A stretch of DNA of 53,961 bases, from NCBI GenBank assembly GCA_934371505.1, contig CAKRNW010000002.1, positions 1 through 53,961 on the forward strand. Reading direction: 5' to 3'. Both the position numbers and the translations under genes were made by a program. This document shows positions 31,077 to 41,032 of the stretch, one piece after another. Numbering within the stretch: the first letter of the stretch is position 1; every line of letters begins with the position of its first letter. Under the pieces are notes generated by a model. That model saw nothing but the letters and a program-made list of their open reading frames with translations, made no database searches and was not told the DNA's origin. This stretch comes from an uncultured Lachnospiraceae bacterium. GTDB lineage: Bacteria > Bacillota > Clostridia > Lachnospirales > Lachnospiraceae.

Positions 31077-33938
31077 ATGGCAGCATCACAGAAGATGCTC
31101 CCCAAAGAATACATCAGAATTCGAGGAGCAAATGAGCATAATTTACAGAATCTGAGCGTGGACATCCCCCGGAATGAGTTTGTAGTCCTCACAGGACTTT
31201 CCGGTTCCGGAAAAAGCTCCCTGGCATTTGACACCATCTATGCGGAGGGACAGCGGCGGTATATGGAATCCCTGTCCTCCTATGCGAGACAGTTCCTGGG
31301 ACAGATGGAAAAACCTAATGTGGAATCCATTGAAGGACTTTCCCCGGCGATTTCCATCGACCAGAAATCCACCAACCGTAACCCTCGCTCTACGGTGGGA
31401 ACGGTAACGGAGATTTATGACTATTTCCGTCTTCTTTTTGCCCGGATCGGGATTCCCCACTGTCCGAAATGTGGCAAGGAAATCAAGAAACAGTCCGTGG
31501 ATCAGATGGTGGATGTGGTGATGGCACTGCAGGAAGGCACCAAAATCCAGCTGCTGGCACCGGTGGTACGGGGCAGAAAGGGAGAGCATGCCAAGGTTTT
31601 TGACCGGGCGAAAAAGAGCGGTTATGTCCGTGTCCGTGTGGACGGCAATCTCTATGACCTTTCCGAGGAAATCAAATTAGAGAAAAATAACAAACATAAT
31701 ATTGAAGTAGTGGTTGACCGACTGGTGGTAAAACCGGGGATTGAGCGTCGTCTGACCGATTCTCTGGAAAATGTTCTTCATTTATCAGAAGGACTGGTAA
31801 TGGTGGATGTGATTGGCGGCGATACCCTGATGCTCTCCGACAGCTTTTCCTGTCCGGACTGCGGTATCAGCATCGACGAGATTGAACCCCGCAGCTTTTC
31901 CTTCAACAATCCCTTCGGAGCCTGCCCGGATTGTTACGGTCTGGGCTATAAGATGGAATTTGACATTGACCTGATGATTCCCGACCGTTCTCTCAGCATC
32001 AATCAGGGTGCCATTTCCTGCATGGGCTGGCAGTCCAGCAATACCAAGGGAAGCTTTACCAATGCAATTCTGATTGCTCTGGCCAAAGAATACGGCTTCA
32101 GCCTGGATACACCTTTTGAAGAATTATCAGCGGAAGCCCAGGAGGTTCTTATCAATGGGACCGGTGGTAAGGAAGTCAAGGTGTACTACAAGGGTCAGCG
32201 TGGCGAAGGTATTTATCCGGTTGCTTTTGAAGGACTGATAAAAAATGAAGAACGCCGCTACCGTGAGACTTTTTCTGAGACAGCGAAAGCGGAATATGAA
32301 CAGTATATGCGTATTACACCCTGTAAGCGGTGTAAGGGCATGCGTCTGAAACAGGAATCCCTGGCGGTTACCATCGCCGATAAGAATATTTACGAAGTCA
32401 CTTCCATGCCCATTGTCCGGTTACAGAACTATCTGGAAGACCTCACCCTTACACCACAGCAGGAGCTGATCGGTAAACAGGTCTTGAAGGAAATCAAAGC
32501 CCGCGTAGGCTTTCTGGTGGATGTGGGTCTGGAATATCTGACGTTGGCGCGGGGTACAGCTTCCCTTTCCGGTGGTGAGGCACAGCGAATCCGTCTGGCA
32601 ACCCAGATTGGTTCCGGTCTGGTGGGTGTCTGCTATATTCTGGACGAACCCAGTATCGGACTGCATCAGCGGGATAATGACAAACTCCTTGCGGCACTGA
32701 AACGGATGCGGGATCTGGGCAACACCCTGATTGTGGTGGAACATGACGAGGACACCATGTTTGCCGCCGACCATATTGTGGATATCGGACCGGGAGCGGG
32801 AGCCCACGGCGGAAAAGTGATTGCCCAGGGAACTGCCCGGGATATTATGAATACACCGGAATCCATTACCGGACAGTACCTCAGCGGTAAATTACAGATT
32901 CCCGTACCGGAAAAACGCCGGGAACCTGCCGGCTGGCTTACTGTCAAAGGAGCAAAAGAAAATAACCTGAAAAATATTGATGTGGATTTCCCTCTGGGAG
33001 TGTTTACCTGCGTCACCGGTGTGTCCGGTTCCGGGAAAAGCTCCCTGGTCAATGAGATCCTTTATAAATCCCTGGCCAAAAAGCTGAACCGTGCCCGTAC
33101 CATTCCGGGCAGACATGACAGAATGATCGGAGCGGAGCAGCTGGATAAGGTGATTGACATTGACCAGTCCCCCATCGGACGCACACCCCGTTCCAACCCG
33201 GCCACCTATACCGGGGTTTTTGACCAGATCCGTGATCTGTTTGCCGCAACCCCCGATGCGAAGGCAAGAGGATACAAGAAGGGGCGTTTCAGCTTCAATG
33301 TGAAGGGTGGAAGATGTGAGGCCTGCAGTGGTGACGGAATCATTAAAATCGAGATGCATTTTCTGCCGGATGTTTATGTTCCCTGTGAAGTATGCGGAGG
33401 CAGACGATACAACCGGGAGACGCTGGATGTGAAATATAAAGGAAAGAATATCTACGATGTGCTGGATATGACGGTGGAAGAAGCAGTGAAATTCTTTGAA
33501 AATGTTCCCTCTATTGCTCGTAAGATCGAGACACTAAACGATGTGGGACTTTCCTATGTGAAACTGGGGCAGCCTTCCACCCAGCTCTCCGGTGGAGAGG
33601 CCCAGCGTATCAAACTGGCTGCAGAACTATCCAGACGAGGCACCGGCAGGACGATTTACATTTTAGATGAGCCTACCACAGGTCTTCATTTTGCTGATGT
33701 ACACAAGCTGGTGGAGATCCTGCAGCGCCTGGCAGATGCCGGGAATACCGTGGTTGTCATTGAACACAACCTGGATGTGATTAAGACTGCGGATTATATC
33801 ATAGATATCGGTCCGGAGGGTGGCGACCGGGGAGGTACGGTCATTGCCAAAGGAACTCCGGAGGAGGTTGCAAGGAATCCGAAATCCTATACAGGCGTCT
33901 ATATTCAGAAAATGCTGGATAAAGCAAAAAAACACTAA
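31077..33938 (+). CDS. uvrA: excinuclease ABC subunit A
   Basis: The 953-aa DNA-damage sensor of the UvrABC system has two ABC ATPase halves (Walker A GLSGSGKSSLAF and GVSGSGKSSLVN; signatures SLSGGEAQRI and QLSGGEAQRI) and zinc modules with CPDC...CPDC and CEAC...CEVC. The ATG at 31077 is chosen over that at 31053, which has no ribosome binding site; AAAGG is 12 nt before 31077, so the exact start is not certain. Expected to be co-transcribed with uvrB under SOS control. Confidence 0.97.
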   Translation: MAASQKMLPKEYIRIRGANEHNLQNLSVDIPRNEFVVLTGLSGSGKSSLAFDTIYAEGQRRYMESLSSYARQFLGQMEKPNVESIEGLSPAISIDQKSTNRNPRSTVGTVTEIYDYFRLLFARIGIPHCPKCGKEIKKQSVDQMVDVVMALQEGTKIQLLAPVVRGRKGEHAKVFDRAKKSGYVRVRVDGNLYDLSEEIKLEKNNKHNIEVVVDRLVVKPGIERRLTDSLENVLHLSEGLVMVDVIGGDTLMLSDSFSCPDCGISIDEIEPRSFSFNNPFGACPDCYGLGYKMEFDIDLMIPDRSLSINQGAISCMGWQSSNTKGSFTNAILIALAKEYGFSLDTPFEELSAEAQEVLINGTGGKEVKVYYKGQRGEGIYPVAFEGLIKNEERRYRETFSETAKAEYEQYMRITPCKRCKGMRLKQESLAVTIADKNIYEVTSMPIVRLQNYLEDLTLTPQQELIGKQVLKEIKARVGFLVDVGLEYLTLARGTASLSGGEAQRIRLATQIGSGLVGVCYILDEPSIGLHQRDNDKLLAALKRMRDLGNTLIVVEHDEDTMFAADHIVDIGPGAGAHGGKVIAQGTARDIMNTPESITGQYLSGKLQIPVPEKRREPAGWLTVKGAKENNLKNIDVDFPLGVFTCVTGVSGSGKSSLVNEILYKSLAKKLNRARTIPGRHDRMIGAEQLDKVIDIDQSPIGRTPRSNPATYTGVFDQIRDLFAATPDAKARGYKKGRFSFNVKGGRCEACSGDGIIKIEMHFLPDVYVPCEVCGGRRYNRETLDVKYKGKNIYDVLDMTVEEAVKFFENVPSIARKIETLNDVGLSYVKLGQPSTQLSGGEAQRIKLAAELSRRGTGRTIYILDEPTTGLHFADVHKLVEILQRLADAGNTVVVIEHNLDVIKTADYIIDIGPEGGDRGGTVIAKGTPEEVARNPKSYTGVYIQKMLDKAKKH

Positions 33939-34125
33939 GGAAGCTGTGCGGCCTGTCCGATATAAACTATAACGATATCTGACTTTATTAAAATTTTGTG
34001 AACCCCCTAGGCGAGCGTAATGTTTTGGGTTATAATATATCCTATGTTTAACTGCCGGACTTTTGGTTAATATCAAAATAGATCATGAGTAACATGAGCA
34101 ATTAAGAAATGAAAGGGGTTTAGTC

Positions 34126-35118
34126 ATGCAGTGTACAGATATCGGAATTGATTTGGGAACTGCCAGTATCCTTGTTTATATCAGAGGAAAGGGCGTTGTA
34201 TTAAAAGAGCCCTCTGTTGTAGCCTTTGACCGCGATACCAACCGGATTAAAGCGATCGGAGAGGATGCACGTCTCATGCTGGGACGTACTCCCGGCAATA
34301 TTGTTGCCGTGCGTCCCCTTCGCCAGGGCGTTATCTCCAACTATGATTTAACAGAGAAAATTATGAAACACTTTATCCAGAAAGCGCTGGGTAAACGTGC
34401 CTTTCGTAAGCCTCGTATTGCGGTCTGTGTGCCCAGTGGGGTTACTGAGGTGGAGCGTAAAGCAGTAGAGGATGCTACTTATCAGGCAGGAGCCAGAGAT
34501 GTTTATATTATTGAGGAGCCCATTGCAGCCGCAATCGGTGCAGGAATTGATATTTACAAGCCCTGCGGCAATATGATTGTGGATATCGGCGGTGGTACTG
34601 CGGATATTGCAGTCATTTCCCTTGGCGGAACTGTGGTATCAGCATCCATCAAGATTGCCGGAGACGATTTTGATGAGGCTCTGGTGCGCCACATGCGTAA
34701 AAAACACAATCTGCTTATCGGCGAGAGAACGGCAGAAGACATCAAGATTAAGATTGGATCTGCGTTCCCCAGAGCAGAGGTTGACTATATGGATGTCCGT
34801 GGACGGAATCTGGTAACCGGACTTCCGAAAACAGTAAAGGTTTCCTCCGAGGAGACAGAGGAAGCACTGAGAGAGACGACAGCACAGATCATTGAGGCTA
34901 TTCACAGCGTGTTGGAGAAAACACCTCCTGAGCTGGCAGCGGATATCGCAGAGCGCGGTATTGTACTGACCGGAGGTGGAAGCCTGTTGCGAGGTCTGGA
35001 GGATCTGATTGCAGATAAAACCGGTATTAACACCATGACAGCGGAGGATCCTATGACTGCTGTGGCAATCGGTACCGGTAAGTATGTAGAATTCCTGGCA
35101 GGATACCGGGAAGAGTAA
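34126..35118 (+). CDS. mbl: MreB-like actin Mbl
   Basis: The 330-aa bacterial actin has nucleotide-binding motifs IGIDLGTASILVYIRGKG, VDIGGGTADIAVISLGG and the C-terminal GGGSLLRGLEDLI. It forms membrane-bound filaments that guide the elongasome. It stands without mreCD and directly before flagellar hook-rod genes, the order known for Bacillus mbl-flhO-flhP, so Mbl is the better name. Upstream (33939-34125) a perfect TATAAT lies at 34031-34036, but no -35 partner at normal spacing is evident. Confidence 0.93.
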   Translation: MQCTDIGIDLGTASILVYIRGKGVVLKEPSVVAFDRDTNRIKAIGEDARLMLGRTPGNIVAVRPLRQGVISNYDLTEKIMKHFIQKALGKRAFRKPRIAVCVPSGVTEVERKAVEDATYQAGARDVYIIEEPIAAAIGAGIDIYKPCGNMIVDIGGGTADIAVISLGGTVVSASIKIAGDDFDEALVRHMRKKHNLLIGERTAEDIKIKIGSAFPRAEVDYMDVRGRNLVTGLPKTVKVSSEETEEALRETTAQIIEAIHSVLEKTPPELAADIAERGIVLTGGGSLLRGLEDLIADKTGINTMTAEDPMTAVAIGTGKYVEFLAGYREE

Positions 35119-35151
35119 GGGAAGGAACCCGGCCGTTTTAGGAGGAAGGCT

Positions 35152-35964
35152 ATGCTGAAAGGACTGTATACTGCTTATACAGGCATGCTTAATGAACAGA
35201 ACAGAATGGATGTGCTGGCAAATAACCTGGCCAATGCAGCTACCACGGGTTATAAGAAAGAAGGCACCACATCCCAGGCTTTTGACGATGTGCTGGCCTA
35301 CAAGATTAAAGACGAATCTGAGGCAGCCAATCTGCCCAGACGAATCGGTGTCAACACACCGGGAGTGAAGATTGGGGAGAACTATACCGACTGGTCGGAG
35401 GGCTCTTTTCAGGAAACGGGGAATACCTTTGATCTGGCTCTTTCAGGAACCGGTTTTTTCACGGTGGAGTTTAAGAGCAAGGGACAGTATAACCGCCTGA
35501 TGGGCTATGATGCGGAAGCTGGAGCTACATCCATCAAATATACCAGGGACGGTACCTTTAAGCTGGATACCAATGGTTATCTGGTTACGGCTGATGGAGA
35601 TCATGTGCTGGGTACGAATAATCAGTATATCCGGCTGGATCCTTTGAAAACCACCAATATTGACGAGAATGGCAATATTTATCAGGACGACAGAAGAATT
35701 GCAACCTTGCGTATCACTGACTTTGAAGATTATAACTACCTTGAGAAGTACGGAGAAAACTATTATCAGCCCGTAGATGGAGCCACCACAAAGGCTGCTG
35801 ATACCAAAGTTTATTCCGGATATCTGGAAACCTCCAATATTCAGGTTGTGGAGGAGATGGTCAACATGATCACGATTCAGCGGGCCTATGAATCCAGCCA
35901 GAAGTTGATTCAGACCTATGACAGTTCTTTGGAGGTCGCAGTGAATCAGGTTGGTAAATTATAA
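35152..35964 (+). CDS. flhO: flagellar hook-basal body protein FlhO (FlgF/FlgG type)
   Basis: The 270-aa rod/hook protein begins with the typical LYTAYTGMLNEQNRMDVLANNLANAATTGYKK and ends with the conserved VVEEMVNMITIQRAYESSQKLIQTYDSSL, the two helices that pack into the axial core. It is exported by the flagellar type III system. GGAGGAAGG lies just before the ATG. It is followed after 15 bp by its paralogue. Confidence 0.93.
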   Translation: MLKGLYTAYTGMLNEQNRMDVLANNLANAATTGYKKEGTTSQAFDDVLAYKIKDESEAANLPRRIGVNTPGVKIGENYTDWSEGSFQETGNTFDLALSGTGFFTVEFKSKGQYNRLMGYDAEAGATSIKYTRDGTFKLDTNGYLVTADGDHVLGTNNQYIRLDPLKTTNIDENGNIYQDDRRIATLRITDFEDYNYLEKYGENYYQPVDGATTKAADTKVYSGYLETSNIQVVEEMVNMITIQRAYESSQKLIQTYDSSLEVAVNQVGKL

Positions 35965-35979
35965 AGGAGGTAGACCGGT

Positions 35980-36798
35980 ATGGTTAGAAGTTTATGGAGC
36001 GGTGCAACAGGAATGATTGCACAGCAGACCAATGTAGATACGATTGCCAATAACCTGGCAAATGTCAATACGGTAGGTTATAAATCAGAAGTCAATGAAT
36101 TTAAATCATTATTATATCAGACCCTGCAGACCAGAACCACCTCTGCAAACGGCAATCCCAAACCGATTACATCCCAGGTGGGACTGGGTGTGAGGAACGC
36201 AGCGATTTCTTCCGTTTTTACACAGGGGAATCTGCTGGCATCGGAGAAAACCTCTTCCTTCGCTATTGAAGGGGATGGCTTCTTCGCGGTAAGAGGCGCG
36301 GACGGCGGTACATATTATACCAGAAATGGTGATTTTACATGGGCGATGAACAGCGGTGGCGGAATCGAACTAACCACCTCGGACGGATACCCGGTATTGG
36401 ACTCCCAGGGAAAAGCCATTACTTTTTCCAACCAGTACAACAGCTCCAAAATCAGCATTGATGCAGACGGCTATATCTGCTACCCTGACCAGAAGAATAC
36501 ACCCCAGCGTTTGGGACCGCGGATCGGGCTTACCCAGTTTAATAACCCCAATGGCTTGCTGAAAACAGGAAACAGCTTATATCAGGCAACAGCAGCCAGC
36601 GGCCCGGCAATCAACGAGGCGACCAGCAACAATGTGAAAAAAAGTGTGCTTCATCAGGGATATCTGGAGGGCTCCAATGTCCAGGTGGCAGATGAAATGG
36701 TGAATCTGATCGTGGCTCAGCGTGCCTATGAGATGAACTCCAAAACCATTACCACTTCCGATACCATGATGCAGGAAGCGAACGAACTGAAACGTTAA
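35980..36798 (+). CDS. flhP: flagellar basal-body rod protein FlhP (FlgG type)
   Basis: The 272-aa paralogue of the preceding protein begins with SLWSGATGMIAQQTNVDTIANNLANVNTVGYKSE and ends with EGSNVQVADEMVNLIVAQRAYEMNSKTITTSDTMMQEANELKR, the distal-rod FlgG signature. The two genes form the Bacillus-like flhO-flhP pair after mbl. The ribosome binding site GGAGG is near-ideal. Confidence 0.94.
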   Translation: MVRSLWSGATGMIAQQTNVDTIANNLANVNTVGYKSEVNEFKSLLYQTLQTRTTSANGNPKPITSQVGLGVRNAAISSVFTQGNLLASEKTSSFAIEGDGFFAVRGADGGTYYTRNGDFTWAMNSGGGIELTTSDGYPVLDSQGKAITFSNQYNSSKISIDADGYICYPDQKNTPQRLGPRIGLTQFNNPNGLLKTGNSLYQATAASGPAINEATSNNVKKSVLHQGYLEGSNVQVADEMVNLIVAQRAYEMNSKTITTSDTMMQEANELKR

Positions 36799-36823
36799 TG
36801 ATAGCGGAAAGTGAGGAAACGAT

Positions 36824-37168
36824 ATGGATTTCAGCAGTATTTCCGGTATGGTAGATGATACCAGAACCAAGGCAATGTCTGGACAGTCCTCCAAACTCCG
36901 GCAGACCACAGACAAGGATTATTCCCAGGCGTCGGATGACGAATTGATGGATGCCTGCAAGGAATTTGAATCCTATCTTCTGGAGCAGGTTTTTAAAGAG
37001 ATGATGAAAACAGTTTCCTTTGTGGATAAAGATGATACCAATTCCGCACTGGTGGAATATTTTGGTGATAACGTAATCCAAGAGATCAGTAAACAGTCCA
37101 CGGAAACCCAGGGACTGGGAATTGCACAACAGTTGTACGAACAGATGAAAAGGAATTATAACCTTTAA
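36824..37168 (+). CDS. rod-binding protein (FlgJ N-terminal domain type)
   Basis: The 114-aa protein equals the N-terminal rod-binding half of FlgJ (CKEFESYLLEQVFKEMMKTV...YFGDNVIQEISKQS...GLGIAQQLYEQMKR). The muramidase half of proteobacterial FlgJ is absent, as is usual in Firmicutes. It should scaffold rod assembly. It is the last gene of the mbl-flhO-flhP unit, followed by a strong terminator. Confidence 0.9.
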   Translation: MDFSSISGMVDDTRTKAMSGQSSKLRQTTDKDYSQASDDELMDACKEFESYLLEQVFKEMMKTVSFVDKDDTNSALVEYFGDNVIQEISKQSTETQGLGIAQQLYEQMKRNYNL

Positions 37169-37171
37169 AAT

Positions 37172-37207
37172 AAATCCACCACTCCGGTACGGGGGTGGTG
37201 GATTTTT
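37172..37207 (+). terminator. terminator of the mbl-flagellar operon
   Basis: AAATCCACCAC (37173-37183 region) pairs with GTGGTGGATTT around a short GC-rich loop, ending in TTTTT. It stands 20 bp before the recD2 start. Confidence 0.85.
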
Positions 37208-37227
37208 GCGAAAGGCTTTCAGATACG

Positions 37228-39474
37228 ATGGAAAATGTCACCGGTTATATTGATCATATTATTTATCAGAATGAAACCAACGGATACACGGTACTCCAGC
37301 TTACCACCAAAGAGGAAGAACTGATCTGCGTGGGAAGTTTCCGCGGTGCGGGGCAGGGGGAGCATGTGAAGCTCACCGGAAATTTCGTGGAGCACAATAT
37401 GTATGGAAACCAGTTCAAGGTTTCTGCGGTGGAAATCCTCCAACCGGAAGATGCGGTGGCAATGGAACGCTATCTGGCCTCCGGAGCCTTGAAAGGTGTG
37501 GGACCGGCACTGGCAGCCAGAATTGTAAAACGGTTCGGGGACGATACTTTTCGCATCATGGAGGAGGAACCGGAACGTCTGGCGGAAATCAAAGGAATCA
37601 GCGAACACAAAGCCCGGGAAATCTCCACCCAGATGGAAGAGAAAAAAGAACTGCGGGAAGCCTTGGTCTTTCTGCAGAATTATGGAATCTCCAATCATCT
37701 GGCAATTAAGATCTACAATACCTATGGATCCATGACTTACAGCGTTTTACGGGAAAACCCTTACAAGCTTGCGGAAGATGTGTCGGGCGTGGGCTTTAAA
37801 ATGGCTGACGAGATTGCATCGAAGACCGGGATTCATGTGGACTCGGAATACCGGGTGCGCAGTGGTATTTTATATACCCTGTTACAGGCTTCTGCGGATG
37901 GTAATGTCTATCTGCCCAGAGAAGAATTGCTTCAAAAGGCATCAGGGCTTCTGGGACTGGATCAGGAAAATATGGATGCCCAGCTTTCCAATCTGGCTAT
38001 GGAACGAAAAGTAGTCATCAAGGGACAGAATGTATATGCCACCAGCTACTATTATGCAGAATTAAATACGGCAAAGATGCTTCACGACCTGAATATCTCC
38101 ATGAGTACGGGAATGGCGCCTTCCGAATATGATAAAAACGAGCTGGATTTGCAGAGAAGATCACTGAACCAACAGATTAAAAAGATTGAGGAGCAGCTGC
38201 AGATCGAATTGGATGATTTGCAAAGGGAGGCCGTGTTTCAGAGCATTTGCAGCGGAATTCTGATTCTTTCGGGAGGCCCCGGTACCGGAAAAACCACCAC
38301 AATCAATACCATGATTCATTACTTTGAATCCGAAGGGATGGATATTTTTCTGGCGGCACCCACCGGGCGTGCGGCGAAACGTATGACAGAGGCGACGGGT
38401 TACGAGGCTCGTACCATACACCGGATGCTGGAACTGAATGGGTCTGCCATGCAGGATGGTTCTCCGGCAAAGTTTGAACGGAATGAAGAAAACCCTTTGG
38501 AAGCGGATGTTATCATTATTGATGAAATGTCCATGGTAGATATTTTTCTGTTCCAGTCACTGCTAAAGGCCGTGCCGGTGGGAACCCGGCTGATTCTGGT
38601 GGGAGATGCCTCTCAGCTTCCCTCTGTGGGTCCGGGACAGGTGTTGAGGGATTTGATCAATGTGCATACTTTTCCTACGGTCATGCTGCAGAAAATTTTC
38701 CGTCAGGCAGAGGAAAGCGACATCGTGATGAATGCACACCGCATAAACCGGGGAGAGCATCTGTCCCTGAACAATAAAAGCAAGGATTTCTTTTTCCTTG
38801 AGAGAAAAGCTGTGCCTGTCATCTATAAACACATGGTTCAGCTGATCAGTGAGAAATTGCCCCGTTATGTAAATGCGGGTCCCTATGATATCCAGGTATT
38901 GACACCTATGCGGAAGGGCGCATTGGGAGTGGAGACCCTGAACCAGATTTTACAACAGCATCTGAATCCCCCTGCACCGGAAAAAAAGGAATACCTGTCC
39001 GGTTCCTGCCTGTTTCGGGAGGGAGATAAGGTGATGCAGATCCGTAACAACTATCAGCTTGAATGGGAAATTTTAAGCCGATATCAGATACCCATCGATA
39101 AAGGCACCGGTGTTTTCAATGGAGACATGGGTGTGATAAAGGAAATCAACGAATATGCCCAGGCCATTATCGTGGAATTTGATGAGATGAGAAGAGTGAC
39201 CTATCCCTATTCACTGTTGGATGAACTGGAACTGGCTTATGCCATTACGATTCATAAAGCCCAGGGAAGTGAGTATCCGGCAGTGGTTATGCCGTTGCTG
39301 AACGGACCGAGAATGCTGTTTAATCGAAATCTTCTCTACACCGGTGTCACGAGAGCCAGAAATTGTGTGACGATCCTGGGCAGTTCAGCTGTCTTGCAGG
39401 AGATGATAGATAATGTCAGTGAAAGCACCCGTTACACCAGTCTGGATGACCGAATCCGGGAATTTATTATGTAA
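37228..39474 (+). CDS. recD2: RecD2-type 5'-3' DNA helicase
   Basis: The 748-aa SF1B helicase has an N-terminal OB and tandem helix-hairpin-helix region (KGVGPALAARIVKRFGDDTF..., GVGFKMADEIA), then Walker A GGPGTGKTTTIN, DEMSMVD, and the C-terminal UvrD-like motifs (AYAITIHKAQGSEYPAVV; LYTGVTRAR). It lacks RecBC partners, as RecD2 does. Start 37228 is taken as the first ATG with family similarity (MENVTGYIDHIIYQNETNGYTVLQ). No own promoter is visible downstream of the preceding terminator. Its 3' end overlaps comFC. Confidence 0.94.
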   Translation: MENVTGYIDHIIYQNETNGYTVLQLTTKEEELICVGSFRGAGQGEHVKLTGNFVEHNMYGNQFKVSAVEILQPEDAVAMERYLASGALKGVGPALAARIVKRFGDDTFRIMEEEPERLAEIKGISEHKAREISTQMEEKKELREALVFLQNYGISNHLAIKIYNTYGSMTYSVLRENPYKLAEDVSGVGFKMADEIASKTGIHVDSEYRVRSGILYTLLQASADGNVYLPREELLQKASGLLGLDQENMDAQLSNLAMERKVVIKGQNVYATSYYYAELNTAKMLHDLNISMSTGMAPSEYDKNELDLQRRSLNQQIKKIEEQLQIELDDLQREAVFQSICSGILILSGGPGTGKTTTINTMIHYFESEGMDIFLAAPTGRAAKRMTEATGYEARTIHRMLELNGSAMQDGSPAKFERNEENPLEADVIIIDEMSMVDIFLFQSLLKAVPVGTRLILVGDASQLPSVGPGQVLRDLINVHTFPTVMLQKIFRQAEESDIVMNAHRINRGEHLSLNNKSKDFFFLERKAVPVIYKHMVQLISEKLPRYVNAGPYDIQVLTPMRKGALGVETLNQILQQHLNPPAPEKKEYLSGSCLFREGDKVMQIRNNYQLEWEILSRYQIPIDKGTGVFNGDMGVIKEINEYAQAIIVEFDEMRRVTYPYSLLDELELAYAITIHKAQGSEYPAVVMPLLNGPRMLFNRNLLYTGVTRARNCVTILGSSAVLQEMIDNVSESTRYTSLDDRIREFIM

Positions 39475-40177
39475 ACTGTACCAGAGAGTAAAAGAGCTTC
39501 TTTTTCCACGAAGATGTCCTGTCTGTGATGAAGCTGTTCCCTGGAAAGAAGGATTGATTTGCAGGGAATGTATACCCAGGATCCGTTATGTGGGCGGACA
39601 CTACTGTATGAAGTGCGGGAAACCGCTGGAGAAACAGGAAACGGAGTTCTGTCAGGACTGCACCGTCCGCAGACATGTATTTGATCGCGGCAGATCTGTT
39701 TTTCTCTATCCCTCCATAGCCGGTTCCATCTATCGTTTTAAATATGGGGGACGGAGGGAGTATGCCGGATTTTATGCGCAGGAGATCCGGAGACAGCTGG
39801 GGGATGCAGTCCACAACTGGCAGCCGGATGCTCTGATACCGGTTCCTATACACTGGAGGAGACGCGGGTCGCGCGGATACAACCAGGCGGAGGATCTGGC
39901 TGTTGAGCTGGGACGGCTTATGGAAATTCCGGTGAGGAAAAATCTGGTGAGACGATGCAGGAACACGGTTCCACAAAAGCTGCTGAGCCTGCGGCAAAGA
40001 CAAAATAATTTGAAAAGGGCTTTTATTATAAGCCAAGATGATGTAAAATTAGATACGATTATACTAATTGATGATATTTATACAACAGGCAGTACTGTGG
40101 ATGCGATGGCCGCAGTGTTCAAGTCTGCCGGCGTAAAAAAAGTATTTGTGATTTCATTGGCAATCGGAAGAGGATAA
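39413..40177 (+). CDS. comFC: ComF family phosphoribosyltransferase-like protein
   Basis: The 254-aa protein has an N-terminal zinc-binding CxxC set (CPVC, CREC, CMKC, CQDC) and a C-terminal type I PRTase domain with IILIDDIYTTGST. ComFC is needed for DNA uptake in competent bacteria; in others its role is unknown. The start is uncertain: 39413 has AGGAG 10 nt upstream but overlaps recD2 by 62 bp, while ATG 39446 gives a more usual N-terminus without a clear binding site. It is followed by yvyF as in the Bacillus comF-flagellar region. Confidence 0.88.
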   Translation: MSVKAPVTPVWMTESGNLLCKLYQRVKELLFPRRCPVCDEAVPWKEGLICRECIPRIRYVGGHYCMKCGKPLEKQETEFCQDCTVRRHVFDRGRSVFLYPSIAGSIYRFKYGGRREYAGFYAQEIRRQLGDAVHNWQPDALIPVPIHWRRRGSRGYNQAEDLAVELGRLMEIPVRKNLVRRCRNTVPQKLLSLRQRQNNLKRAFIISQDDVKLDTIILIDDIYTTGSTVDAMAAVFKSAGVKKVFVISLAIGRG

Positions 40178-40181
40178 GACT

Positions 40182-40589
40182 ATGAACGTACGAAACTGCA
40201 AAAGATGTGGAAAAATTTTCAACTATGTAATGGGCGCACCGCTGTGCCCTGCCTGCCGCGAAGAAATGGAAAAGAAATTTCACGAGGTTAAGAAATTTAT
40301 TCAGGATCACCCGGGGGTGGGTATTCCGGAGGTATCCGAGGCTTGTGAGGTGGAACCTTCCCAGATCCGTCAGTGGGTGCGTGAGGAAAGACTGGAGTTT
40401 GCTGAGGGCAGTGTAGTGGACATTGCCTGTGAAAAATGTGGTGCGCCCATTCGTACCGGACGTTTCTGTGATAAATGTAAAGCCGGTATGATCAATACCA
40501 TGAACAGTGTATACAAGAAACCGCAGGCCGAACAGCAGCTTCATACAGGAAACCGGGATAATCCGAGAATGCGTTATCTGGATACCTGA
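40182..40589 (+). CDS. YvyF-like flagellar operon protein
   Basis: The 135-aa protein has zinc-ribbon cysteines at both ends (CKRCGKIF...CPAC; CEKCGAPIRTGRFCDKC) around a MerR-like helix-turn-helix (VGIPEVSEACEVEPSQIRQWVREERLEF). It matches the 'flagellar operon protein' YvyF, located next to comFC and flgM in Bacillus. Here flgM is absent and membrane-protein genes follow. It starts 4 bp after comFC. Confidence 0.87.
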   Translation: MNVRNCKRCGKIFNYVMGAPLCPACREEMEKKFHEVKKFIQDHPGVGIPEVSEACEVEPSQIRQWVREERLEFAEGSVVDIACEKCGAPIRTGRFCDKCKAGMINTMNSVYKKPQAEQQLHTGNRDNPRMRYLDT

Positions 40590-40611
40590 TAACGAATCAA
40601 AGGAGCCAACC

Positions 40612-41004
40612 ATGATCAACGAGGATAAAGTCATCCTGATGACGAAACTCGCTGCTTATGAGCAGCATGAAAAGAAAAAGAACATGGCTGTGGGAAATTA
40701 TTTCCGCAGTGACTATATGGGACTGCAGATGCTGAAAGCGGTAATCTGCGGAACGATTGCATATATGCTTCTGTTCGGATTATATATTCTTTATGATCTT
40801 GAGGTGTTTATGCAGGATATCTACAAGATGGATGTCCTGACCTTTGGAAAACAGATTCTGATTCGTTATGTGATCTTTGTGTGTGTCTATGTACTGATTA
40901 CCTATGTGGTTCACTCCCTGCGGTACAAGCATGCCAGAAAAAATCTTCGGGTCTACTATAACAACCTGAAAAAGCTTCGTGCCATGTACGATAAACAAAT
41001 CTAG
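40612..41004 (+). CDS. small two-TM membrane protein, unrecognised
   Basis: The 130-aa protein has a soluble N-terminus (MINEDKVILMTKLAAYEQHEKKKN), two hydrophobic segments (about residues 40-62 and 80-102) and a basic C-terminal helix (RYKHARKNLRVYYNNLKKLRAMYDKQI). I recognise no named family. ATG 40612 has AAGGAG 7 nt upstream; the longer open frame from 40507 overlaps yvyF and lacks such a site. It lies in a row of co-directed genes leading to cdaA. Confidence 0.8.
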   Translation: MINEDKVILMTKLAAYEQHEKKKNMAVGNYFRSDYMGLQMLKAVICGTIAYMLLFGLYILYDLEVFMQDIYKMDVLTFGKQILIRYVIFVCVYVLITYVVHSLRYKHARKNLRVYYNNLKKLRAMYDKQI

Positions 41005-41032
41005 GCTTCCGAAAGGATTAGACGGAGAGACG

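Noticed and set aside
34031..34036. TATAAT as a full promoter for mbl
   Set aside because: No -35-like hexamer lies at 16-19 bp, and there is no TG extension; it is mentioned under mbl only.
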